Part shown: piece after piece, positions 1 through 11,735 of the stretch
How positions within the stretch are numbered: position 1 is the first letter of the stretch
Layout: every line of letters starts with the position of its first letter
Assembly: GCA_018292915.2 (NCBI GenBank)
Contig: JACVVK020000005.1
Location: 3,005,001 to 3,069,000, forward strand
DNA length: 64,000 bases
Direction: 5' to 3'
Source: Batillaria attramentaria
Taxonomy: Eukaryota; Mollusca; Gastropoda; Batillariidae
Made by a program: the position numbers and the translations under genes
The notes under the pieces: model-generated
The model's input: the letters and a program-made list of their open reading frames with translations, nothing else
What the model was told of the DNA's origin: nothing
Database searches by the model: none

Positions 1-671
1 TCAGTCTGTGCTGTGACTGTACGTGTGGCCTCTTGCTGCCGCGGTAGCACTGTGGTACTGGGTTTACCCGGCGACAGGGATCAAGACACTGTTTGCCGGC
101 ATCGGATGGGTGCGCTCCGAGGGCGGAAGGGCGGGGGGGGGGGGGGGGTACCACTTTTCTCATCGGATTTGACCATGAATAAATTTGGGTCCCGGCTGAC
201 ATGGATTAAAAAAAAAAAAAACAACAACAACAACAAAAAAAAAAACGTCCATCTACAGGTACATGTCATTTGCAGGGGGGGGGGGGGGGGGGGTTCCAGA
301 ACCTGTGGAACCCCCCCCTGGATCCGGCCCTGCGTCATTGTATGGGGAAAAGGGGGTGATTTCAAGATGAAAGATGCTGACGTGGTGGTCTTTTTCGTCC
401 ATGACGTCAATGGACTTACTGCTTTCTTTCCACGTTTCAGTCATATCAAAACTACATGTGCTTCTCTCGTTGTAGTGTCTGGCAAAAAGTTTGCCGCGCG
501 ACGCGATTGGCTGAATTCTGGGGGCTCGACCCTGTTGACTGACAGGGAGTGTAGTCGTCCATTTTATTCTCAGCTCAGAATGGCACTCTTGTCATCTATC
601 AAGCAGGCCCAGCCGGTGCGGACCGCGTGGTATGATATCACACGTAGGTTCTTCCTATCATGTGTCAAAGA
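1..671. other. 3' flank of the unknown minus-strand gene; low-complexity DNA
   Basis: I see no gene here. The stretch holds G tracts (about 130-147 and 276-293), an A/CAA-rich tract (209-244) and a short palindromic GGTTCC...GGAACC motif (293-313). It is probably the 3' untranslated region and downstream flank of the gene that ends at 672. On the minus strand an AATAAA hexamer lies at 568-563, about 100 nt after that stop codon, and is a plausible poly(A) signal. Confidence 0.4.
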
Positions 672-869
672 TCATCTATGTTTGGGCCGGATGTAGAAAC
701 AGTCCCGGAAGGCCAACCACCACTTGGACAGCTCGTGTTCCTCGTGACCTAATTCCTTCAGCACGTGAAGCTTGGCTCGTACCAACTGGTCTGTCGTCAC
801 GGATTTTGTCCACTCCTCGGCGCGCTGTCTTCGCTTCTCCATCTCAGTCATGTGTTCCGCTGGCGCTGC
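672..869 (-). CDS. Unknown gene, coding exon 3 (terminal)
   Basis: The exon is preceded on the minus strand by a clean acceptor (tttatatttcag, AG at 871-870) and ends in TGA at 674-672. It encodes 65 residues with helix-forming, charged content ([28 protein letters not shown]). The frame joins exon 2 in phase 0. Confidence 0.72.
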   Translation of the reverse strand, partial: AAPAEHMTEMEKRRQRAEEWTKSVTTDQLVRAKLHVLKELGHEEHELSKWWLAFRDCFYIRPKHR

Positions 870-1184
870 CTGAAATATAAAGACCAGTATTGTAAGAGCT
901 TGCACAGAAACCAGCTTCTGTTTTCAGTTGGAACGGTTGCGCTCGCGACTGAGTGCGAATGTATTAATTAACTCAGTTCCAACCAAGTAAGTTTGGGATT
1001 GTGCACCACTGGCCTCACAAAAAACCCATAATTAAATTATGTGTGCATGGATTTAAATTTGATTTGGCGGGAGTGATGCATTTTGATTATACTCGTGTTT
1101 GCTGCAATAAGAGCCGTCAAGGAACGGATATATCTTGTCTGATTTTCGCATACAGTGCAAAAACCAAGAAAGAGTAAGAACAAA

Positions 1185-1217
<33 letters not shown>

Positions 1218-2045
1218 AGCGCGGTACGAAGTGTGTTAATGATAAGTTTAGCTCTGATAGCAATCCACTGATTACAGGGATGCCAAAGAGACCTCTTCTT
1301 TATGAGATCCCCGATGGCTCACCGGATTCAACTGCCCGTGTTCTCCTGTGGGAAATTCGACACTTGTTTAACGGTATAAATTGTAAATTGTCAAGATTAA
1401 TCCAAACATCAAGACTACACTTGTAACAATAGCGAAGCCTCCTTGAAATGCCAAGTGATATTTGACTACCTCGCGAATGCAATTATATGTATAGGAGTTA
1501 AGTGTTCGAAGGTCACATCGACCTGGACTGCTGACGACGACAAAAGCATGGTACCATGATACATGTTCTTCAAACGTATGGCCTTCTCTGAAGAGCCCTT
1601 TCCATAAGACGGACAAGGATGTACGTCTGCAGATCGGTTATACGACAAGGGTACAAATCCACTCTAGAGGGTCTGACGATTTCAGTCCGTAATAGGTATA
1701 AATTTCGCCCACGCTACAGAAAACACTGGTTTGATTATTAATATTATAGCCCTAATACAGATTTTGCGGAGTTTACTGGAAACACCTTCTGACATTTCGG
1801 GACTTCGGGAGTTGCCTTGTATAACGTAGACCGCATTAATTTAAGAAGAACAAAGTCGAGGATTCTTCGTTTTTGTAATGCCCTCCAGGATACGTAGATG
1901 CGTCTGCTCAGTCTGTGAGTGAGTGAGTGAGTTTTTAGGGCCTAACGCCGCTCGTCTCTTTATGTTGCTGTAAGTGTTGGATGGGTACAGTTGCGTTATC
2001 TACTTTTCTTTGCCCACTTATTTATTATGCATTTAAAATGGGTGA

Positions 2046-2111
<66 letters not shown>

Positions 2112-3088
2112 CCCTACTGCTCTGTGAATGCTTTGGCGAGCCTGTGGTATATTTGTGTGTTTATCAGCATAGTTTGTTATTATCATCATCCTTTAAGTTA
2201 CGCTAATGCATGTCGTCGTTGTGTGTATGTATTTTAACCGTTTTTAAGCGTTTCACCCAAACTGTCACCGTATAATATATATATACCAAAAACAGAATTT
2301 AAAAAAAAAAAATAAAGAAAGAAAGAAGCGTGACTCACCTCTTGTCTGTGTCGATGGTCTTCACTGCCTGGTTTGGATCCACGCTGACCCACCCCGCCCC
2401 CTCCACCCATCCCCCCTCCTCCTAGAGCTGCGACAGTGGATTCTCGTTTCGACATCAGCCCAGGCACAAGCGGAGACTTCTCCCGCGTTAACTTGGCGAA
2501 GCGGTTAGGATCTGCCGAGCGAGGTCTGAGAGCGTACGCCGCACGGATCACGTCATCTGCGCGTTCGCCTCCAGCGTGCCTCGCTTGGAAGGCGCGGCCC
2601 ATCTGGAGGAGGTGGATTGTGGCTGGGTCGCTGGCTGCGGCGGTGTTAGCGTGGTGATGTGAGGAGCCCGGGGAGTGTGTTTTGGCGATCATTTGCCTGT
2701 ACTCGGTGGGGTTGTCCCGAACATAGGTCAGATACTGCATCAGTGGTCGGCACTCCACCACCTGTGTATAATCACCATGGTGATTATTAACCCTTTCTGC
2801 ACTGACATTGCCACCAAAAACCGCATAACTTCATCCACATTTCTAACATAAAAATGAAAATTGAATTTCTGTGTGGCTGCTTCAACTACTACAGGAGCGC
2901 GGCAAACAGGACTGAAATCTGGTTACGACTATAGTCGTAGCTGGGTTAGAATGAGTTAACACTGTCCCTGGCCTTTTCGAGTTTACTCGAACACTAGGAT
3001 CACTGCCATTTTCGAGTTTTTGAGTTAAAAGTGAATGTGAACAGTTTGTAAAGTCTCACAAGTTCCTACCTTTGCCGAAGAAACCGTA

Positions 3089-3161
<73 letters not shown>

Positions 3162-3196
3162 CCCCTTGTCAACACACACACACACTTCCCCTTCTC

Positions 3197-3295
<99 letters not shown>

Positions 3296-5129
3296 GAGGC
3301 TGATGAGGCATGACCGACGATCTGCGACGCTTGGCCTTTTCAGCAAAGGTCAACAGGCTGACGGCAGTCTCCACCAGGTGGTCACTAGTTTTGTCCTGAC
3401 CGTTCACGTTCTCCTTGTCGTGATCAGCCACTCCAGTACCGTTCTCCATCCCCTCCCCTGCTCCAGGGGGCTCCTTGATGATCGGCGGCGCCTGCTTCTG
3501 GTTGCTGGCCGACACCTTGGCGATCTCATCCTCCTCTTGGTGGTTGAAGAAGAAGAGCCTACGTCTTCGACGAGGGCTGTCGTTTTCGACTTCGTACCCG
3601 GCGTCCTTGAGGGCCTGGGAGTGGCAGCTGAAGAAGTTCCGGCGCGGTAAAGCCCTCCGGAGCTCCTCCTTGCTGAACTGCATGTCCCAGGTTCTGAGCG
3701 TCTCGTTGGCTGTCATCGGCCTGGGGGTGCTTCTCCTGCGGACAGTCTGCCGGAGGCTGGGAGACGACTGAGGTCGGGCAGCTGACAGTTTTGTCGTGCC
3801 TGCTCTCGCAGGTTTTTGTGACAAGTCTTCGGCGTCTGGTGTGGGAGTAGGTCCTGAGGAAGGTGCTAGAGTCCCAGGCGTCTCCAAAAACGCTGCTGTG
3901 GGTCCTCCGTTAACCCGAACTGCCGAAACGCACAGCTGCTGGCGTGAAGAGGGTCTGCTGTCATTCAGGGGAAGAGAGAGCCGACGTCTTTGTCGTCCGA
4001 CGGCTGGCTTAGCGCTGAACGGACGCGAAGCTTCTCCTTGTGAACGCTCAGGATCTTCCGTGTCTAACAGTTTTTGCGTGCGCGTCAGAGCGCCGCTGGC
4101 ACTCAGCGGACGACGAGCGGCCAAGCAATGCGGAAAGGGAGGGACTGAACTGGCTGATCCAGTCTCACTTACAGCCCTCACCGTTGGAGTTTCGTTTTCT
4201 GTTGGTGTGGCTGTTCTGTTCTCTAATGCGTTTAAGTCGTGGTTCACAATAGACACCCCTACTTGTGTCGTAAGCTCTTTATTTCCCAGGCTGTTAACAG
4301 TACCTCCGGGTTCTTTAATCCCTTTGTCTTCGCCCGCCGCGAGGGTGCTTGCTTCTAACGAGTCTGTATGCAGCTGTTCAGCTGATTCAACACTCGCCAT
4401 TGTCTCGGTAAAACTGTGATCACCCAGCGAGAGTTCATCATCTACTGGCGCGGAATCGAGCTCAGTCCCTTGGGCAAGCATCCAACAGACCTTTTTCTGG
4501 GCCTGCTGAGTCGCACGGTTAGAAGTACGATCCTCACAAGTTCTGCCGTGGTTACTGCACCCACCATCCAACGAGTCTCTATCACCATCGAACTGTTCTA
4601 TACAATTACCACAAGAGCCAGCTTTTTCTGCTACCGCCACATCGGCTTCTTCTGCTGACGCCACTTCCTCCGCTTCCCTGCTCGTATCGGAATTCACATA
4701 AACTGATTCCTGACCAGCATAACCACCGTCAGCTGCCTCGCCATAATTTTCACATGAACGGTCTGCATCACGATCGTTTGATCGCTCGCCTTGCATTTTC
4801 TCTTCACAGTAAAGGACTTGCTCCTGGAAATCACCTGTGCTAGAATGTACGCTGGTTTCTGTTAGACCTTTGTTTCCATCACTACATTTACTTGCATACC
4901 CGCTGCTGGTGTTACTGCACGATACGTTGTCGTCGGCAGAAGTTGTGAATTCAGATTCTTCAATATTCCGGGCCAAGTCGTCAATTTCAAGACTGCTTGA
5001 CAAAGGCCCGTAATGACTGACGGCAGTGTCCGGCTGTGTTATAGCCATGTCCGTGATCTCCCCTTCAGCCGCGTCATAGACACTGTCTCTCGACCGGGTT
5101 CTTGTTAAAAGTTTGTCTTCTCCTTCCAT
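672..5129 (-). CDS. Unrecognised 818-aa protein gene, three coding exons
   Basis: I do not recognise this protein and assign no function. The coding exons are 5129-3294, 2761-2339 and 869-672 (612, 141 and 65 codons before the stop). All exon junctions are phase 0 with GT-AG introns (3293-2762 and 2338-870), which supports a real gene. The start is the first in-frame ATG, with a good context (ctacaATGG). The upstream frame is open to about 5243 but contains no ATG. Residues 1-460 are acidic, Ser/Thr/Asp/Glu-rich and probably disordered. Residues about 470-520 look folded ([20 protein letters not shown]). Basic clusters follow (PRRRRR and AKRRRSS, possibly nuclear-localisation or kinase sites). 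Exon 2 contains a Gly-rich run near residue 725. The last exon is compact and charged, ending near CFYIRPKHR. It may be a lineage-restricted cytoskeletal, ciliary or nuclear protein, but that is a guess. Confidence 0.72.
970..1170 (-). repeat. Dispersed ~190-bp repeat, copy 1
   Basis: The reverse complement closely matches 11460-11655 and 61920-62110. Shared blocks include GGTTCCTTGACGGCTC, GCAGCAAACACGAGTATA and the AACTTACTTGG end. At 11 kb the same sequence is internal to a larger TIR element, so these may be remnants of one DNA-transposon family. Confidence 0.6.
2049..2110. repeat. (CA)n microsatellite
   Basis: An uninterrupted CA dinucleotide run inside intron 2 of the unknown gene. Confidence 0.97.
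2339..2761 (-). CDS. Unknown gene, coding exon 2
   Basis: The acceptor is tatacacag (AG at 2763-2762) and the donor is GAG|GTGAGT at 2339/2338. The exon holds 141 codons, phase 0 at both ends. It encodes [18 protein letters not shown], a His/Ala/Ser-rich stretch, the likely folded [17 protein letters not shown] segment and a Gly-rich run before the donor. Confidence 0.72.
2762..3293 (-). other. Intron 1 of the unknown gene, beginning in a microsatellite
   Basis: The donor is CAG|GTGTGTGTG, and the first ~200 nt of the intron are almost pure (TG)n on the sense strand. The acceptor is at 2763-2762. Phase-0 continuity across the junction supports the intron. Confidence 0.65.
3091..3293. repeat. 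Long interrupted (CA)n tract
   Basis: Two CA runs are separated by an imperfectly repeated CTTCCCCTTSTCAA spacer (about 3159-3198). The tract abuts the 5' splice site of the unknown gene's first intron. Confidence 0.95.
3294..5129 (-). CDS. Unknown gene, coding exon 1 (612 codons)
   Basis: Open from ATG 5129-5127 to the donor CAG|GTGTGT at 3294/3293. The translation begins [19 protein letters not shown]. It is Ser/Thr/acidic and low in hydrophobic residues until about residue 470, then denser in conserved-looking residues. Some open frames antisense to it (for example 3796-4419) are shadows caused by its composition. Confidence 0.75.
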
Positions 5130-6326
5130 TGTAGATATATCCAGGAATGTTTGATAAAATCCTGAATAGTATTTGGACGTATCGATGTAGATGACGTGCC
5201 ACAATCTCACCACCAAAAGTAAGAAGCCGCCTTTTTCTTTCACGGTTGACGTTATGGTTCAGCTTCCTAAAAAAACAATTGCAGAACCTTTTGAGAAAAA
5301 AAATTCTATGAAAGACTTCGAATTAGAGTTTAGAGTAACTTAGACTTTGAGTCTGCTTAGAGTTTGGCGTAACTCGATTTTGAGTACGATTCAGAAGAGC
5401 ACATATTTCCCTTTTCGGGATTAATAAAGTATTCTGTATTCTGTATAGAGTGCATCTCCCTAAACATTCTGAAATCATGCGGCATAACTCCACGCCTACG
5501 GCTAAAACACTATTTCAGTAAAAGCTGCGATGCTTTACACAATACTGCACGAAATATTTTTTCCTGTCTGCTGTGCCCGCACCTTACAATACCAGACAGA
5601 ACTGTTTTTGTTGATCGATATACTACAGGCGACTAACCAAAGTGGAGGAAGACTATAATCATTATAATTGTTGCGTACCTGTCTGAACTGCTCTCAGAAA
5701 ACTGAATAACCCTACACTGTGATCAAAGATCGTATCTGTTTCCAAAAGTCTTTGCTGTGATTATTTCAATTATTATCATCTGTCGCTCCCAAAGCGTGCG
5801 GTTCACCGGGCACGGGATCGAGATGACTTGACGATAAAGACTTGGACTGATATGCTAGATCCGTCTGAGAAACAAAATGAACTGCTGGCTGTATTTATAT
5901 TCACAGGAACGCTTCAAAAACCATGGTTTCAACCCAAGCGTATAGCTGCACTCGAGTGGTTTCTAGTTTCACACAGTCATAACTTGGTTTTACGCCCTAG
6001 TTCACAGTCAAACACTCAACCAGCCCGCACTTAAACGAATCTTGATTCTGCTTTTTTCCTTATCATCCAAGCACTAGCTGAGAAAATGAACGGTACTTAG
6101 GGAGAATTGAACCTACATGGTAAGTGTCTACCTGGACATAAAATCCTATTTTATACACACCCTTCGTCTTCCAGTTACCTTAAAACTGTCAAGCCTTTTC
6201 TGTTCTCTCAAACCCCCAGCAGTGAAAGGTCTGTAGACGCTACACGCAAAATGACTTTTGATATATTCTGCTACACTGCCATTCCTCGCTGGGGCGTGGA
6301 GAACAAAGGGTTACAGACCATTAACT
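5130..6326. other. Intergenic; short LINE-like 3' tail at about 5390-5446
   Basis: No gene is visible. At 5405-5446 the sequence TTCGGGATTAATAAAG followed by repeated TATTCTG units looks like the 3' end of a CR1- or L2-like LINE with its short tandem tail. The remainder is unique-looking, AT-rich DNA. Its left end should hold the 5' untranslated region and promoter of the unknown gene, but I see no clear core promoter. Confidence 0.35.
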
Positions 6327-6327
6327 C

Positions 6328-6329
<2 letters not shown>

Positions 6330-6384
<55 letters not shown>
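6330..6384. repeat. (GA)n microsatellite
   Basis: A pure GA dinucleotide run. Confidence 0.97.
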
Positions 6385-6387
<3 letters not shown>

Positions 6388-6596
6388 TACTTTTCAACGG
6401 TAACTTGAAGGTAATTAACGCAAAACAGCCAATTTTCATACCTGCCGTTGAGAGAGCAAAAGCAAGAACCTTTTGTTTTACAACGGTAGAAGTTACAGAC
6501 ATTTTCATGCCAATTTTAACACTTGCCGTTGCTACACTACATGGACTAAATCTACTGTCAACAAAAAAAAAAATGAGATAATAGGTAAGGCAAAAG

Positions 6597-7340
<744 letters not shown>

Positions 7341-7431
7341 AATCAATGGCGAAATCACAAAATTTAATCTTGTACGTTTAACAGCTCTTCAAAGACCCCC
7401 TCCCACCCCCGCCTTCCCCCCCCCCCTCCAA

Positions 7432-7444
7432 CACACACACACAC

Positions 7445-7500
<56 letters not shown>
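7432..7500. repeat. (CA)n microsatellite
   Basis: A CA run preceded by a C-rich stretch. Confidence 0.95.
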
Positions 7501-7505
<5 letters not shown>

Positions 7506-7892
7506 CCTGTAGCTATATCTGTTTCAGGCTCTTTTTAGACATAGTGTCTCTAGTGTAGCCTGCTTAAAACTAGCAAAAGGCCCTTTAAACAGTGTCCATC
7601 CACGATTTGTTTTCAACATACCAAAAAAAAAAAATTACTTGAGTGGTTTGGCGACACTTGATTTGTTCAGCGATTGGCTGGTTGCTATTGATCCTTTTAG
7701 TGTCTCATGAAGCGTTCGCTTATGCACTAAGTGTATAAGAAGATTCAAGAGGCTGTACAGCACTGCAATGAGTTTCCGGGGCCGCCAAACGTTGTAAAGT
7801 TGGTTGTGAGAAGTCTGAAACTGCCTGAGAGTAGTTCGCACACTGTGACCGACGGGTCATAGTTATGCCTAAACTGACGTAACCTGGAGTAC

Positions 7893-8382
7893 AGTGGATC
7901 AACCGTTTGGGTCTTGTAGTCGAGACTGGAAGGCTCTGAGTTCGAATCCCAGCAGAGTCAAAATTTGTACAGGCCTTTTCCCAGTCCTCCACTCTTTGAA
8001 ATATAACCCGCGCGGTGGACAAAAGACGTTAAACGGGTTAATTCCATCTTTGCTAAGCCAACTTACGTTGTGGAACAGTTTCACTCGTGAGTGCGCCTGT
8101 ACGCTTGAAATACTCTAGCTTGGTGATTAGTACAGCTCTTAATGCGACACAATGTTGCCTACACTTTGCGCGAGCGGTAGAACATTCAAATTGTACGACT
8201 GTTGTTACACTACTGGAGCGCTTTGATGTGGTCGCCGCGTCATCGAGTACGCTTCTGTTGGCTCAGTGCCAGCATTACCGACGCTGACACTGTCCAGGTG
8301 TCTAAGTGGTGTGATGACGGATACCACGAAAGCAGCTCAGAACGATCTGTGAGCATAAAAATGATAGCATTAGCCACTTGAA
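7893..8382 (+). mobile_element. SINE family E, tRNA-related, copy 1
   Basis: The head has a B-box-like GAGTTCGAATCCC (7939-7951). The body runs from TAATTCCATCTTTGC to GAGCATAAAAATG and recurs at 44498-45000 and 57864-58535, both of which carry later insertions. This copy is the uninterrupted reference for the body. Confidence 0.65.
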
Positions 8383-8880
8383 GCCTCATTCCCACCCACC
8401 ATAACCTGATGTTTCTGAAGTTCAAATCCATACGTTTTTCACAAAACCGACAAAGCAAGTGTAAAACTAAATCCGTAATTTCAAGTGCATAAGTTGAGCA
8501 CGATCAATTGTGTGTTAGTGTTTGTTTGTTTGTTTGTTTGTTTATGTTTGTTTGTTTGTTTTACTTAGTTGTATATTCTCAATGATATAAATATATTCTA
8601 ATGTTAATCTTGACACAATTCTTAAAACTTATATCCGATTTATGATGAGGGTATCAGTGGACAGAGAGGGAAGTGTCCATATAAACAATAAAATATATTA
8701 GTCACAGTTTCCAAAGCTTAAACTGAAACCGCATCACCTAAATGCGTACTAGTACCCACCACCTAAAGTCTCAAAACGCATGACAGGCATACAACAGTGC
8801 GTGGAAAACTTTTCATCGAACGTGCTTAATCTGTGCATCAAAATCCGTCACTTGGGCTACAATATAACATCTGAAGCCAT
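8383..8880. other. Intergenic; (GTTT)n at 8518-8561
   Basis: Only a GTTT tetranucleotide run stands out. No coding feature is seen. Confidence 0.5.
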
Positions 8881-9366
8881 ACCGGCCCCCGTAGTGTAGT
8901 GGTTAGCACTTCGGATCATGGACCGGGAGACCCAGGTTCGAATCCCATCCGAGGCAAGCGGGATTTTTCCTACCTAGGTCGGCTCCTACCCAGAGCGGGT
9001 GTGCTATGGGCCCAATGGGGAGGCTGTTGCCACACAGCCGAGTTTCACCCACTTCACGGGTGCGACTTTGGGGGTGCTTCCCATAGTATGACACGTCTTA
9101 TGATGTGGATGATTACATGGCCGGCACAGCAGGTGCCGTAGTTCCCGGGCCTGGTTAATGCCGGGATATTTATGACAGGAAGCGTGGAATGCGGCCCTGT
9201 CCCGCAGTCCCAAACCACATGGACCTCCATCATCATCATCATGCATAATTTAAAAAAAATTGTCCCAGCTTCCGAGTCCTCCGTGGGTTCCACCCATGAC
9301 CTGGGAGGAACACCACTGGAGTTGGCAAAGAGTTGGGGCAGCAAAAAATAAAAAATAAAAAAAAAC
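8881..9366 (+). mobile_element. SINE family G, tRNA-derived, full length with TSD
   Basis: The head carries an A box (GTAGTGTAGTGGTTAGCAC) and a B box (GGTTCGAATCCC), i.e. an internal RNA polymerase III promoter. The 486-bp element ends in an A-rich tail. It is flanked by the 13-bp TSD CATCTGAAGCCAT at 8868-8880 and 9367-9379. A body copy lies inverted at about 29603-29965, and a head-only copy at 63139-63196. Confidence 0.85.
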
Positions 9367-9446
9367 CATCTGAAGCCATCGTGGTGACTCTGGCCGGTAT
9401 ACATGTTGTTCTAGAAGTGTACCGCGCACTGACCAAAAGACTGAGG

Positions 9447-9556
9447 TGGGTGGGTGGGTGTTTGGGAGTTAACGTCCTTTTTCCACCTATACGCGTGATA
9501 TCAAAGACAGGGCAACGACGAAAAAGCCAGCACAAATATTTGGCCCCAGGACCAAC
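9447..9556 (-). mobile_element. SINE family B, partial copy
   Basis: On the minus strand this matches the family's GGCCAAATATTTGTGCTGGC to GGACGTTAA body. The tRNA-like head is missing. Confidence 0.75.
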
Positions 9557-10344
9557 TAGACGGCGCTGATTGGTTGCTATTTTTATTAGAATTTTCTCGT
9601 CCCATTCCGGTCAAGAATAGACTGAAAGAGTAGGCTGAAAGAAAATCGTATTTGTCTAACAGTAGAAGCCACAAAATTTCGAAAACGGTCGCAATCGCCA
9701 AATGAAACATCCTTCTATCTGGCAAACAGCCTAAGAGCTTCCAAAGCGACAGGTTTACATCTCAGCGGTGTCAGGAACATAGAGGCTTTAAAGTTCAACT
9801 GGCCTTTGCACCGATTGACATCGCTTCAGTCACACATACTGTCTTTCTGTCAGTGATTGCCTTAGTAAGTCGGCACAGCATTCGTCTGTCAAAGGGCGTA
9901 CCGTAAATGTTGCCACCTTGTGACAGTTTGAATTGATACGCTATTGTAATCGTACCACTCCGCGAAATTAACCGCCCGGCGAAGGTGACGTTCATTGGTA
10001 TATAGAATGAGAGTCCGACTTCAGAGTCTAACACACCGTTAGACATGAGATTCGGTCTAGTGGTTAAATGGGCTAACGCTACCATGTTAAAAAAAAATTA
10101 AAAGGTGGCGCTCACCCCCTCCCCCACCCCCGGGGTGTGAGCAACCCGAGTTTCCCAGCAACGCGATAATAAATAAATAAACAAATAAATATTGGCCTTC
10201 AGTTGTTCTATAACATTCTCTGATAGCGGTCTTCATACCTGTCTTAAACTTGAACAGTTCTAACCAACAGGAGGCGGCCGAGTCGTCGTCGGAAATATTC
10301 ACCACAAGAGCCACAAACACCAGACACAGTGAACACACTACCAC
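9557..10344. other. Intergenic, no recognised feature
   Basis: Unique-looking sequence. A 14-bp SINE target duplication lies at 10331-10344. I see no convincing coding exon. Confidence 0.4.
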
Positions 10345-10521
10345 GGGCCGGTGGGTGTTTGGGAGTTTAACGTCCTTTTCAACCACATATGGGTGATATC
10401 AAAGACGGGGCAACGAGAAAAAAAAAAGGCCAGCACAAATACTGGGCCCCAGCCGGGATTCGAACTCACGGCCCGAGCACTGAAAGTCCAACCCTCTGCT
10501 ATTCAGCTATCCCGGCTCCCG
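10345..10521 (-). mobile_element. SINE family B, near full length
   Basis: It contains the body and the tRNA-like head with a B box (reverse complement of GGATTCGAACTCA). The TSD is GAACACACWACCAC at 10331-10344 and 10522-10535, with one mismatch. Confidence 0.85.
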
Positions 10522-11042
10522 GAACACACAACCACACCGACTGCATTTGTCACACGTTCTGATTAGCTGTACATGTACCCGGGGTGAAAAAGTTTCACAG
10601 CGATACCCGCTCGCCAGCTTTATCTGTGTTTGCCGGCCACTCGTGCGGTCTTCTGAAAAGTTCTAACGTCTCACAGTTTCTGACAGCGAAGACAAATACA
10701 ACCCCTGCTGATCCTTAGCCTAAAAGTCATCTCCACCGCCCAACAAAACTTCCACTGAAGATTACAGCAGTGGGACGAAAACCAGGCCCGATACTTCGTC
10801 CATTTTCCTTAAGTGTTTGTTGTTGTTTTTCGCCGCGTTCCCTGAGAGCGAGGACAAAAACTGATCGGCCCAGGCCACTTAGCAAGGCTTTCGGATAGGG
10901 CCTGAAAGTAATCGTGTTTGGACACACACGTTCACGTTTCAATGGACATTTCCCTCCGTTACGCACAACCACTTACCCGGTACTTCCCTTGGCCGGTCCT
11001 GATAATTACCGGAAACAACGAATACACCACTGGAAACACCAG

Positions 11043-11323
11043 GGCCCGTATGTAAAAGTCGAGGTTAGGGATTTTAGCCCCGGGCTAGAGTCTAACCTCG
11101 AACTAAACTAGCTCTAGGATTAAATTTTCTGTTGTTTTTTTTTTGTTTTAAATCAAGAATCGGGCCCATTCCAGCAAGGTGCCTAAGCCGTTATTGACGG
11201 ATTTGTTTTCTTTCTTTCTTCGCTTCCTATTTTATTTAACTTTGCTTCTGGGTTTCTTTTGTCCCACTCTGGGTTAGGCCCGTAGCCGTGGATTAAATTA
11301 ACCTCGACTTTTACATACGGGCC
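11043..11323 (+). mobile_element. MITE with CWG TSD, copy 1 (PIF/Harbinger-like)
   Basis: It has terminal inverted repeats starting GGCCCGTATGTAAAAGTCG and a 3-bp TSD, CAG, at 11040-11042 and 11324-11326. It is noncoding and 281 bp long. A diverged copy in the opposite orientation lies at 50368-50650 with TSD CTG. Short TIRs beginning GG and 3-bp target duplications fit the PIF/Harbinger superfamily (known family trait; the assignment is inferred). Confidence 0.8.
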
Positions 11324-11459
11324 CAGCACCAGACTGAGGTTCGGGATTAGTGTATAGTTAGTAAGTAAGTAACTTAGGTTAAAACAGGGTTACGGTGAGT
11401 ATACAAGGTTGACTTGAAAAACGGTTACGGTTAGTAACCTAGTCTGAAGAGGTGTATGG

Positions 11460-11655
11460 TCTTGTATGCGAAAATCAGGCATGATTAATGGTTCCTTGAC
11501 GGCTCTTACTGCAGCAAACACGAGTATAGTCAATGTGCAACACTCCCACCGAGCCAAAATTAAATCCATGCAGACAGGATTTTTTTTTTTTTTTTTTTTA
11601 GGCCACTGGTGCACAACCCGAAACTTACTTGGCAGGAATTGTGTTGAACAAGCAA
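11460..11655 (+). repeat. Dispersed ~190-bp repeat, copy 2
   Basis: Matches about 970-1170 (inverted) and 61920-62110. It contains an inserted poly-T run of about 20 nt. Confidence 0.65.
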
Positions 11656-11699
11656 CCAACAACCAGTGGTGTTTCCGATGTTTCCGGTAATTAGAAGGA

Positions 11700-11735
11700 C
11701 CCCCCCCCCCCCCGCTCCCCCCCCCCCCCCCCCCC
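11700..11735. repeat. C-rich homopolymer tract
   Basis: Nearly pure C, interrupted by GCT, directly after the TIR element. Confidence 0.9.

Larger units (their letters stand above)
870..2338 (-). other. Intron 2 of the unknown gene
   Basis: The donor is GTGAGT at 2338-2333 and the acceptor is at 871-870. Within it are a (CAA)n tract (1182-1217), a (GTGA)n stretch (about 1910-1932), a (CA)31 microsatellite (2049-2110) and one copy of a dispersed ~190-bp repeat (about 970-1170). I see no coding exon in it. Confidence 0.65.
10995..11701. mobile_element. TIR element of ~707 bp with 39-bp inverted ends, host of a nested MITE
   Basis: The ends 10995-11033 and 11663-11701 are inverted copies, both starting GGTCCT and sharing AATTACCGGAAACA and ACACCACTGG, with a few mismatches. 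No transposase frame remains. The interior holds a younger MITE (11043-11323) and the dispersed ~190-bp repeat (11460-11655). No TSD is evident because the right flank is a C tract. Confidence 0.6.

Noticed and set aside
3796..4419. A 207-codon open frame on the plus strand
   Set aside because: It is antisense to exon 1 of the unknown minus-strand gene, whose splice phases are coherent; it is a composition shadow.
8885..8955. tRNA-like sequences (also at 34292, 37670, 41006, 43730, 56690)
   Set aside because: They have A and B boxes but no good cloverleaf, and continue into repeated SINE bodies with TSDs, so they are SINE heads, not tRNA genes.
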